Shown here: positions 57,075 to 64,000 of the stretch, piece by piece
Numbering within the stretch: position 1 is the first letter of the stretch
How the letters are laid out: each line of letters begins with the position of its first letter
Assembly: GCF_037977235.1 (NCBI RefSeq)
Contig: NZ_CP150276.1
Span: 124,001-188,000, forward strand
DNA from: Paenibacillus sp. FSL K6-0276
Lineage (GTDB): Bacteria; Bacillota; Bacilli; Paenibacillales; Paenibacillaceae
DNA: 64,000 nucleotides
Direction: 5' to 3'
The notes under the pieces: generated by a model
What the model saw: the letters and a program-made list of their open reading frames with translations, nothing else
Databases searched by the model: none
What the model was told of the DNA's origin: nothing
Translations under genes and position numbers: made by a program

Positions 57075-58502
57075 ATGAGCAGAAAATTCATGGATGAGAA
57101 CTTCTTGTTGTCGAGTGAGACCGCGATTCAGCTGTTTCATAACTATGCGAAAGACATGCCGATTATCGACTATCATTGCCACCTCAGCCCAAAAGAAATT
57201 TACGAGAACAAGACGTTCAACAATATTACCGAAGCTTGGCTGTATGGCGACCATTACAAATGGAGAGTGATGCGGGCAAATGGTGTAGATGAGAAGTTCA
57301 TTACCGGGGACGCCAGTGACTATGATAAGTTTTTGGCATGGGCTAGAACAGTTCCTATGATTATCGGTAATCCACTCTATCATTGGACGCATCTAGAATT
57401 GCAGCGCTTCTTCGGTGTATATGAGCTGCTTAATGAGGCTAACGCACCGAAGATTTGGGATGAAGTGAATAGACAGCTTCAAGGTGAAGGATATGGAGCA
57501 AGAGATCTAATCATTAAATCGAAGGTGACAGTTGTATGCACTACTGACGATCCTATAGATAGTTTGGAATATCATGAAAAAATCAGTAATCTGAGTGGGT
57601 TCGAAGCCAGTGTAGTTCCTGGATTCCGTCCGGATAAAGCCCTTGAGATCAATCGTCCTATCTTCAAACCTTGGGTAGCTCAGCTTAGCGAGATTTCGGG
57701 AATGGCTGTTGAAAATTACGGACAGTTTCTTGAAGCGCTGGAGAGCAGGGTGAGATACTTTCATGCCAGAGCTGGACGTGTATCCGATCATGCTTTGGAT
57801 GCAGTAATGTTTGAGCCGACTACCTTAGAAGAAGCTACAGCGATATTCGCCAAAGCGCTTCGTGAAGGCGCCGTAAGTGAGAGTGAGGAAAAGAAATATA
57901 AAGGGTTCACACTTGTGTTCCTTGGCAAATTGTACAATGAGCTGGATTGGGCGATGCAATTTCATATCCATGCCCTACGCAATAATAACAGCGTAATGTT
58001 GGGACGTCTAGGTCCTGACACCGGCTATGATTCCATTAATGACGGTGTGATTGCTAAGCCTCTGTCAGGTTTGCTAGATGCGCTGGATCGTGAGAACGCG
58101 CTGCCTAAGACCATTTTGTACTCACTCAATCCTAATGATAATCATGTCATTGCCGGCTTAATGGGCTGCTTCCAAGGGGGCGGTATTCCAGGGAAAATTC
58201 AATTCGGAACCGCATGGTGGTTCAACGATAATAAGGACGGCATGCTGGAACAGATGAAGACGCTCGCTAATCTCGGCGTACTCAGCCAATTTGTCGGAAT
58301 GTTAACCGACTCCAGAAGCTTTTTATCGTATACCAGACATGAATACTTTAGAAGAATCCTGTGCGATCTTGTTGGTTCTTGGGTAGAGAGCGGAGAAGCT
58401 CCTGATGATCTGAATCTACTAGGCGGCATGATCAAGAATATCTGTTACAATAACGCTGATCATTATTTTAATTTCTCGAAACAGGCATTGGTGACTAAGT
58501 AA
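57075..58502 (+). CDS. uxaC: Glucuronate/galacturonate isomerase
   Basis: A 475-aa uronate isomerase converting glucuronate to fructuronate and galacturonate to tagaturonate. PIIDYHCHLSPKEIYENKTF near residue 30 carries the metal-binding HCH motif of the amidohydrolase superfamily; TTDDPIDSLEYH, VPGFRPDKALEI, QFHIHALRNNNSVM, FGTAWWFNDNKDGM and SFLSYTRHEYFRRIL are characteristic blocks. The start is ATG at 57075 behind AAAGGAGAG. It is the first gene of a hexuronate module with its own regulator. Confidence 0.95.
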   Translation: MSRKFMDENFLLSSETAIQLFHNYAKDMPIIDYHCHLSPKEIYENKTFNNITEAWLYGDHYKWRVMRANGVDEKFITGDASDYDKFLAWARTVPMIIGNPLYHWTHLELQRFFGVYELLNEANAPKIWDEVNRQLQGEGYGARDLIIKSKVTVVCTTDDPIDSLEYHEKISNLSGFEASVVPGFRPDKALEINRPIFKPWVAQLSEISGMAVENYGQFLEALESRVRYFHARAGRVSDHALDAVMFEPTTLEEATAIFAKALREGAVSESEEKKYKGFTLVFLGKLYNELDWAMQFHIHALRNNNSVMLGRLGPDTGYDSINDGVIAKPLSGLLDALDRENALPKTILYSLNPNDNHVIAGLMGCFQGGGIPGKIQFGTAWWFNDNKDGMLEQMKTLANLGVLSQFVGMLTDSRSFLSYTRHEYFRRILCDLVGSWVESGEAPDDLNLLGGMIKNICYNNADHYFNFSKQALVTK

Positions 58503-58559
58503 TCGTTATGATATCCTTACATGGAAGAGCCAAACCCGTTTGATAAGGAAGGTTGACCC

Positions 58560-59564
58560 ATGGCACCTACAATCAAGGATATCGCCAAATTGGCGAATGT
58601 ATCGCATACAACTGTATCGAGAGCACTTAACAATAGTCCGCTAATTAAAGAGGTCACACGTAAAAGAATTGCAGAGATCGCTGCGCAAGTGGGTTACGTC
58701 CCCAATTACAATGCCAAAAGCCTTGTGATGCAGCGATCTTATACCATCGGTCTGTTCTTCACGAGTATTGCCAAGGGCACAACGTCAGGTTTCTTCTCTG
58801 ATACGATTCGTGGTGTGAATAGCGTAATAGATGTGGAATATAATCTGTTCATCCGTGGGATTGACGATTATGTGGAATACTCCTCTATTCATCGTAAACG
58901 CTTTGATGGAATTATTCTAATGAGTCAAAGCGAAGCAGATAATAAATTCATTTACCATGTAGTACAGCAAGGCATTCCAATCGTTGTGCTGAACCGGCAG
59001 ATAGATGATCGCTCCATTATCAACATCATCTCGAATGACCGTGAAGGCGCTTATGATGCAGGCAAACACTTGATTGAATGCGGGCATCAAGACATTGCGA
59101 TCATTGAAGGCGTCGAGGGCTTTAAATCCACGCAGGAACGCAGAGACGGTTTTATAAAAGCTTTGATTGACCATAATATCCCTGTGCGTAACGACTATAT
59201 GAGAAGTGGTAATTACGATATGCAAAGCGGATATGAGGCGATGGGCAAGTTGCTGGATTTAGAGAAACCACCGACGGCAGTATTTTGTTCCAACGATGAT
59301 ATGGCTATCGGGGCTATGAAAAGCGTATTCGAACGAGGGTTACAGGTACCGTATGACATCTCCATTGTGGGTTTTGACGATATAGGTTTCTCACTCTTTG
59401 CGAATCCTTCGCTCACCACAGTCAAGCGTCCCATTGAGAAGATTAGCGAGCAAGGCGCTCGTCAGTTGTTAAGCTTGATTAAGGAACCTACGGAAAAAGA
59501 TGGACCGATCTCGATCAAAACGGAATTCATTGCGAGAGAATCGGTTAGGAAGTTGCAAAAATAG
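58560..59564 (+). CDS. LacI-family regulator of hexuronate genes
   Basis: A 334-aa repressor. The N-terminal helix-turn-helix and hinge (TIKDIAKLANVSHTTVSRAL, NNSPLIKEVTRKRI) are classical LacI. The periplasmic-binding-protein-like effector domain runs from about 60 to 330, with FCSNDDMAIGAMKSVFERGL and SIVGFDDIGFSLFANPSLTT. The position between uxaC and uxaB suggests it senses a uronate or a derivative such as KDG or fructuronate (inference), as ExuR and KdgR do in Bacillus. Operator candidates lie at uxaC. The start is ATG at 58560 behind AAGGAAGG. A small terminator follows. Confidence 0.88.
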   Translation: MAPTIKDIAKLANVSHTTVSRALNNSPLIKEVTRKRIAEIAAQVGYVPNYNAKSLVMQRSYTIGLFFTSIAKGTTSGFFSDTIRGVNSVIDVEYNLFIRGIDDYVEYSSIHRKRFDGIILMSQSEADNKFIYHVVQQGIPIVVLNRQIDDRSIINIISNDREGAYDAGKHLIECGHQDIAIIEGVEGFKSTQERRDGFIKALIDHNIPVRNDYMRSGNYDMQSGYEAMGKLLDLEKPPTAVFCSNDDMAIGAMKSVFERGLQVPYDISIVGFDDIGFSLFANPSLTTVKRPIEKISEQGARQLLSLIKEPTEKDGPISIKTEFIARESVRKLQK

Positions 59565-59590
59565 TAATAGTCCACATACAGTGGCTAAAT

Positions 59591-59616
59591 CCTTTACAAT
59601 TTGTGAAGGTTTTTAA
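59591..59616 (+). terminator. Weak terminator after the LacI gene
   Basis: Stem CCTTTACAA / TTGTGAAGG with one mismatch, followed by TTTTT. Beyond it, CGTGTGCA occurs twice (59630-59637 and 59696-59703) before uxaB and may mark a second regulated promoter. Confidence 0.55.
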
Positions 59617-59726
59617 ATAAAAATTTTCACGTGTGCACAAATATAATAAAACCATAATATAACACTATTTTATATGGATATATTAATTAGTTTATCGTGT
59701 GCATTTATAAAATAGGAGGCGTTAAC

Positions 59727-61196
59727 ATGGAAAGATTGAATAGCGATAGTTGGAAAGCTTACAAGCAATATCCCGAGAAGGTTCTGCAATTTGGTGAAGG
59801 CAATTTCATGCGCGCGTTTGTAGATTGGCAGATTCATACCATGAATCAAAAAACGGATTTCAATGGTGGAGTGGTGGTTGTACAACCGCTGGGCAACGGA
59901 CTTGCAGAAATGCTAAATGCTCAGGATGGTCTATATACGCTTTATCTCCAAGGGATCAAAGATGGAGTAGCGGTAAAAGAACACGAGGTCATCAACTGCA
60001 TTACACGAACGCTTAATCCATTTGCTCAGCATGAGGAGTATATGAAGCTTGCCGAGAATCCAGAGCTGCGATTTATAGTGTCCAACACCACTGAGGCAGG
60101 AATTGCTTTTGAAGTCGGCGATAAGTTAACCGATGCTCCACAGAGTAGTTTTCCGGGTAAGCTGACGGCCTTATTGTATAAACGTTTTGAATTTTTTAAT
60201 GGTGATTTTTCTAAAGGTTTTATCATAATTCCGTGCGAGCTGATTGACCGAAATGGTGATGAGCTTAAGAAGGTTATTTTGAAATATGCTGACCTGTGGA
60301 ATCTCGGAGAGGGCTTTGTTGAATGGCTGAATGAAGCCAATACCTTCTGCTGCAGTCTGGTGGATCGCATCGTTCCCGGATATCCAAGAGACACCATTGC
60401 TGAGATTACGGAAGAACTTGGCTATGAGGATAAGTTGGTCGTTGTCGGCGAGCAGTTCCATCTTTGGGTGATTGAAGGACCACAGTGGATTAAAGAGGAG
60501 TTCCCAGCTCAACTAGCAGGACTTAATGTGCTGGTGGTGGATGATATGACGCCTTACCGGACGCGTAAAGTGAGAATTCTAAATGGGGCACATACAGCAT
60601 TGACCCCAGTAGCTTATTTATACGGTATTGATACGGTCTCGGAGGCGATTGAGCACAAAGAGGTTGGAGCGTACGTGAAGTCCTTAATCTATGAAGAGAT
60701 TATTCCGACGCTGGATCTGCCGGTAGAGGAATTGAACTCTTTTGCAGATGCGGTATTGGAACGGTTCCTGAACCCTTATGTACAGCATTACGTGATGAGC
60801 ATCTCTCTTAACTCTATATCGAAATTTAAGACAAGAGATCTACCTTCTTTACTACAATTTGTGGAGTCGCAAGGACAATTGCCTGAAAAGCTCATCTTCT
60901 CATTGAGCGCATTAATTGCCTTCTATAAAGGACGTAGAGGGGAAGAAGAGATTCAGCTTGCGGATGATGCGGATATTTTGGAATGGTTCGCTTCCTTGTG
61001 GGGAGGATGGGATGGTACAGACACAGGGCTGCGTGCACTGACCGCTCAGGTACTGGCAGCAACAAACCGCTGGGGCATTGACCTGAATGAAGTGGCTGGA
61101 CTTACCGACAAGGTGGCACAAGGCTTGATTGCGATTGAGAGAACAGGTATGAAGCAAGCGTTGAAAGCGTTCGTGAAGAAACCTGCGCACAACTAA
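59727..61196 (+). CDS. uxaB: Tagaturonate reductase (altronate oxidoreductase)
   Basis: A 489-aa NAD-dependent reductase that turns tagaturonate into altronate. The start is ATG at 59727 ([20 protein letters not shown]) behind AATAGGAGGC; the frame opens at 59697 without a site. The N-terminal block [18 protein letters not shown] and NTTEAGIAF form the Rossmann part; the C-terminal helical domain carries [19 protein letters not shown] and [20 protein letters not shown] with the catalytic Lys. Mannitol dehydrogenase-like family. It is 22 bp before uxaA. Confidence 0.94.
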   Translation: MERLNSDSWKAYKQYPEKVLQFGEGNFMRAFVDWQIHTMNQKTDFNGGVVVVQPLGNGLAEMLNAQDGLYTLYLQGIKDGVAVKEHEVINCITRTLNPFAQHEEYMKLAENPELRFIVSNTTEAGIAFEVGDKLTDAPQSSFPGKLTALLYKRFEFFNGDFSKGFIIIPCELIDRNGDELKKVILKYADLWNLGEGFVEWLNEANTFCCSLVDRIVPGYPRDTIAEITEELGYEDKLVVVGEQFHLWVIEGPQWIKEEFPAQLAGLNVLVVDDMTPYRTRKVRILNGAHTALTPVAYLYGIDTVSEAIEHKEVGAYVKSLIYEEIIPTLDLPVEELNSFADAVLERFLNPYVQHYVMSISLNSISKFKTRDLPSLLQFVESQGQLPEKLIFSLSALIAFYKGRRGEEEIQLADDADILEWFASLWGGWDGTDTGLRALTAQVLAATNRWGIDLNEVAGLTDKVAQGLIAIERTGMKQALKAFVKKPAHN

Positions 61197-61218
61197 TATA
61201 ATGGAGGTGGATAACGAT

Positions 61219-62721
61219 ATGATCAAAACCATGAAAGAGGTACTGCAGATTAACGATGCCGATAATGTAGCAGTTGCACTGAAGGACTATAAAGCAGGCG
61301 ATACCATCGTGATTGGTTCCAAAGAGATTGCCATTACTGAGGATGTTGCTAGAGGTCATAAAATTGCACTAACCAGTATTAGCGAAGGTGAGAACGTATT
61401 GAAATATGGTTATCCCATCGGTCATGCCAAAGCGCCTATCGCGCCGGGCCAGTGGGTGCATACGCATAATACGAAAACCAACTTAACAGGGGTTGAGGAA
61501 TATACCTTTGAGCAGAAACTGACGCCGAATCCTTTTACCATGGAGAATTTGACCTTTAAAGGGTACAGACGTTTTGACGGATCTGTAGGTATCCGTAACG
61601 AGCTGTGGATCGTTCCTACAGTTGGTTGTGTAAATGGAGTGGCGGAGCAGATCATCAATATTTTTAAGGTAGAGGTTGGGGATATTGCTCCGTTCGATAA
61701 CGTGCTGGTGCTTAAGCACAACTATGGTTGCTCCCAACTGGGCGATGATCATGACAATACTCGTACAATACTGGCTAACGCGGTTAAACATCCGAATGCG
61801 GGTGGCGTACTTGTGCTCGGACTTGGTTGTGAGAATAACAACTTGCATATTTTTAAAGACATGCTTGGCAGCTATGATGAGGATCGTGTGCGGTTCCTAG
61901 TCTCTCAAGAGGTTGGGAATGAGATAGAAGAAGGCGTGAAGCTGCTGAAGGAAATCTTCAATAACGTACAGGGTGATCATCGGGAAGAAGTGGCACTCTC
62001 TGAGCTCAAGATCGGTCTGAAATGTGGAGGTTCGGATGGCCTGTCCGGGATTACTGCTAATCCACTGCTTGGACGTCTGTCTGATTTTATGGCTGCTCAA
62101 GGTGGTACAACCGTACTGACTGAAGTTCCTGAAATGTTTGGTGCCGAAAAAATTCTGATGGAACGTGCTGCGGACGAAGTCATATTCCACAAAATTGTTG
62201 ATCTCATCAACGACTTCAAGCAGTATTTTATGGACTATAAGCAGCCGGTATATGAAAATCCTTCTCCAGGGAATAAAGCCGGTGGAATTACTACACTCGA
62301 GGATAAATCACTGGGCTGCACGCAGAAATCCGGTAACTCTACGGTCATGGATGTGCTCAAGTATGGGGAGCTTATCACTAACAAGGGACTTAATCTCCTT
62401 AATGCGCCAGGTAACGATCTTGTGGCTTCCTCTGCACTTGCTGCTGCTGGCTGCCAGTTGGTGATCTTCACTACCGGGCGGGGAACACCATTTGGTACAT
62501 TTGTGCCAACGATGAAGGTATCGACGAACACGCCTTTGTATGAAGGTAAGCGTCACTGGATCGATTTTAACGCAGGGGTGTTGGTAGAAGACGGCTCTCC
62601 AGATGAGGTTCTGCGCAGCTTCATTAATTACATTATTGATGTGGCCAGCGGCGAATGGGTTAATAATGAGAAGAATAACTTCCGCGAGATTTCTATATTC
62701 AAAACAGGAGTAACACTATAA
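61219..62721 (+). CDS. uxaA: Altronate dehydratase
   Basis: A 500-aa iron-dependent dehydratase converting altronate to 2-keto-3-deoxygluconate. The start is ATG at 61219 (MIKTMKEVLQINDADNVAVA) behind GGAGGTGG; the frame opens at 61201. The small SAF domain (about 1-100) is followed by the large GD_AH domain with LWIVPTVGCVNGVAEQI, HNYGCSQLGDDHDNTR, LGLGCENNN and GLKCGGSDGLSGITANPLLG, whose cysteines coordinate the metal. With uxaC and uxaB it completes the galacturonate branch to KDG. KDG kinase and aldolase are not in the window. Confidence 0.95.
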   Translation: MIKTMKEVLQINDADNVAVALKDYKAGDTIVIGSKEIAITEDVARGHKIALTSISEGENVLKYGYPIGHAKAPIAPGQWVHTHNTKTNLTGVEEYTFEQKLTPNPFTMENLTFKGYRRFDGSVGIRNELWIVPTVGCVNGVAEQIINIFKVEVGDIAPFDNVLVLKHNYGCSQLGDDHDNTRTILANAVKHPNAGGVLVLGLGCENNNLHIFKDMLGSYDEDRVRFLVSQEVGNEIEEGVKLLKEIFNNVQGDHREEVALSELKIGLKCGGSDGLSGITANPLLGRLSDFMAAQGGTTVLTEVPEMFGAEKILMERAADEVIFHKIVDLINDFKQYFMDYKQPVYENPSPGNKAGGITTLEDKSLGCTQKSGNSTVMDVLKYGELITNKGLNLLNAPGNDLVASSALAAAGCQLVIFTTGRGTPFGTFVPTMKVSTNTPLYEGKRHWIDFNAGVLVEDGSPDEVLRSFINYIIDVASGEWVNNEKNNFREISIFKTGVTL

Positions 62722-62740
62722 TAAATGATTTATTGCGAAT

Positions 62741-62783
62741 CAGGCTGTCCCTTATGCTTTTTAGCGTAGGGGGCCGTTTTTTT
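62741..62783 (+). terminator. Terminator of the uxa operon
   Basis: Stem GGCTGTCCCTTATGC / GCGTAGGGGGCC with loop TTTTTA, followed by a run of seven T. A decayed fragment of the dispersed repeat (TTTCACACTATACATAC) follows at about 62784. Confidence 0.8.
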
Positions 62784-62840
62784 ATTTCACACTATACATA
62801 CTTCCTCTTTAAAAGAACGACAATTGCTTTCTTCTGATTT

Positions 62841-62903
62841 AGTGATTGCAATCACTATCGCCCTGTACGGCCTGTGCTAATCTGTTGTTGAGAATAGTTC
62901 TCA
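62841..62903 (+). promoter_or_regulatory. Dual-site promoter: FNR/CRP-like and Fur-like palindromes
   Basis: AGTGATTGCAATCACT (62841-62856) is a perfect palindrome of the form GTGA-N6-TCAC, as bound by CRP/FNR proteins. An extended -10-like TGTGCTAAT ends at 62881, giving a start near 62889, so the palindrome centre lies at about -41, the class II activator position. TGAGAATAGTTCTCA (62889-62903) is a 7-1-7 inverted repeat matching the Bacillus Fur consensus at 12 of 14 positions; it sits at the start site, where a repressor would block. Confidence 0.55.
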
Positions 62904-62923
62904 CATAAAAGGAGAAGAGTCCA

Positions 62924-63151
62924 ATGGAAAAAATGCTGCGAATGGATGAGTCCATATTCGATATGGTATCACGGCATCCGGAGGTCATTGAGATTATGGT
63001 AGAGCTGGGCTTTAAGGATATCGCTAAGCCTGGCATGCTGCAGACGGCTGGCCGTTTCATGACCTTATCTAAAGGAATCAAGTTGAAGAAAATGGATCTC
63101 GACACCGTGAAGCTAGCATTTGAACAACATGGCTTCGAGATTATGAAATAA
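62924..63151 (+). CDS. DUF1858 domain protein
   Basis: A 75-aa protein with the DUF1858 core: MDESIFDMVSRHPEVIEIMV followed by ELGFKDIAKPGMLQTAGRFM and a helical end (KLAFEQHGFEIMK). No Cys. Domains of this type are found alone or fused to hemerythrin or DUF438 proteins linked to anaerobic and nitrosative-stress responses (family knowledge). The start is ATG at 62924 behind AAAGGAGAAG. The next gene follows 39 bp later and belongs to the same group, so the two should act together. Confidence 0.85.
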   Translation: MEKMLRMDESIFDMVSRHPEVIEIMVELGFKDIAKPGMLQTAGRFMTLSKGIKLKKMDLDTVKLAFEQHGFEIMK

Positions 63152-63190
63152 AGGAAATGATGACCAAATTTCATTAAGGAGAGATCAATA

Positions 63191-64000
63191 ATGAGTGAAC
63201 TGATAAATAACCGCGAGTTTGATGCACCGGAGCAGACTCGTCGCCAAGCCATGCTCAAGGAGATTATTAAAGAACTGCATGCAGGTAAAAGCGTTGAAGA
63301 GGTTAAGGCGCGTTTCGAGGAAGCTGTAGGCGATGTTACCGTAGCGGAAATTTCTGCGATGGAGCATTCATTAATGACCGAAGAGGGAATTCCGGTATCC
63401 GAGGTACAGCGACTTTGTTCGGTGCATACGGCCATCTTTAAAGGTTCTATAGAGCAAATTTACCGTTCCTCTAAGCCTGAGGAGCAGCCAGGGCATCCAG
63501 TACACACCTTCAAGCTAGAAAACCGTGAGATTGAAAGACTTGTGAACTTCCGTTTAGATTTGCATGCTGCCAAATTCCAGAAGAATGACAGCGAGGATAT
63601 GGTCTTCAAGCTACTGGAGGATCTTAGTTTGCTGCTGGATCTAGATAAGCACTACAGTCGAAAAGAAAATCTGTTGTTCCCGTACCTAGAAAAATACGGC
63701 ATTTATGGTCCAACCAAGGTCATGTGGGGAGTCGATGATAATATCCGCCGTATGATTAAAGAGGCTAAAGTAGCGCTCAGCACTTATAACGGAAACGTAT
63801 CAGAAATTGGGATACAACTTACGGAGATCATCAAGGAAGTTAATGAAATGATATTTAAAGAAGAGAACATTCTACTGCCTATGGCACTCGACAAGCTGAC
63901 AGAAGATGAATGGGTCAAAATCGCACGGGAAAGCGATGAGATAGGGTTCTGTCTAACCGCGCCAGAGCAGGAGTGGGTACCCGAGCGTGCCACAGAGCCG
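63191..64000 (+). CDS. DUF438/hemerythrin-like protein (partial, runs off the window)
   Basis: The first 270 codons of a longer gene, open to the window edge. The start is ATG at 63191 (MSELINNREFDAPEQTRRQA) behind AAGGAGAG. Residues about 1-85 match the DUF438 N-terminal region (LKEIIKELHAGKSVEEVKAR, MEHSLMTEEGIPVSEVQRLC, then VHTAIF). Residues about 100-245 form a hemerythrin-like helical bundle with candidate iron ligands: RLDLHAAKFQ, DLDKHYSRKENLLFPYLEKY and FKEENILLPMALDKL. Full-length relatives usually end with a PAS domain, which would lie outside the window. The two-gene unit with DUF1858 is headed by FNR-like and Fur-like sites, which fits a di-iron protein sensing oxygen or NO (inference). 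Confidence 0.85.
   Translation, partial: MSELINNREFDAPEQTRRQAMLKEIIKELHAGKSVEEVKARFEEAVGDVTVAEISAMEHSLMTEEGIPVSEVQRLCSVHTAIFKGSIEQIYRSSKPEEQPGHPVHTFKLENREIERLVNFRLDLHAAKFQKNDSEDMVFKLLEDLSLLLDLDKHYSRKENLLFPYLEKYGIYGPTKVMWGVDDNIRRMIKEAKVALSTYNGNVSEIGIQLTEIIKEVNEMIFKEENILLPMALDKLTEDEWVKIARESDEIGFCLTAPEQEWVPERATEP

Noticed and set aside
62839-63435. 198-codon minus-strand frame opposite the DUF1858/DUF438 genes
   Set aside because: Serine/isoleucine-rich shadow of two well-supported plus-strand genes with ribosome sites.

Overview
The window looks like chromosome from a low-to-moderate GC, endospore-forming Gram-positive of the Paenibacillus type (inference). Support comes from Bacillales gene order: ywhD next to a pbpG-like PBP; ywiB-argS; rpoE-pyrG-spo0F-fba-murA2-rho-rpmE; scr-dnaX-yaaK-recR-yaaL-bofA; a PucR-type gene with msmX; hprK-lgt-ppaX-yvoF; hisZGDBHA-FI; and yvcD-trxB. 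Spo0F and BofA point to sporulation, and the 270-nt SRP RNA is of the Bacillus type. No plasmid, phage or CRISPR region is visible. The only mobile element is one IS.

Layout. 1-12.7 kb: cell envelope and proteolysis genes, mostly on the minus strand. These are an NlpC/P60 hydrolase behind a c-di-AMP riboswitch, a membrane protein with an M1 peptidase, an AbrB-type regulator, a class A PBP and an S8 protease; ywhD, a beta-propeller protein and ywiB-argS lie on the plus strand. 13-26 kb: housekeeping, all plus strand. It includes a probable CTP-sensing pyrG attenuator, a sigma-H-like promoter before spo0F, a hairpin-rich rho leader, an unassigned radical SAM gene and the SRP RNA. 26-32.4 kb: one rRNA/tRNA operon in the unusual order 16S-5S-tRNA-Ile-tRNA-Ala-23S, followed by eight tRNAs and no 5S after the 23S. 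32.5-42.6 kb: carbon-control and envelope genes (PucR-type regulator, MsmX ATPase, HprK, Lgt, PpaX, YvoF), two tandem acyltransferase-3 proteins and a minus-strand gluconokinase. 43-56.8 kb: histidine biosynthesis plus prs, yvcD and trxB. The his cluster is split between hisA and hisF by a 1.2-kb IS4-like element with a frameshifted transposase, followed by 0.7 kb of repeat-rich non-coding DNA. 57-62.7 kb: a hexuronate module uxaC-lacI-uxaB-uxaA with two matching operator-like sites at its promoter. 62.8-64 kb: a DUF1858/DUF438 pair with stacked FNR-like and Fur-like palindromes; the second gene runs off the window.

A 90-95 bp palindromic intergenic repeat recurs at 15.6, 41.0, 44.2 and 55.7 kb, with decayed relatives elsewhere. 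I see no gene cluster that is clearly a new system. The best leads are the rRNA operon order, the dispersed repeats, the interrupted his operon, the dual-site promoter before the DUF1858/DUF438 pair, the AbrB/zinc-ribbon/HTH regulator and the radical SAM protein. All family calls are by reading; no database search was possible.
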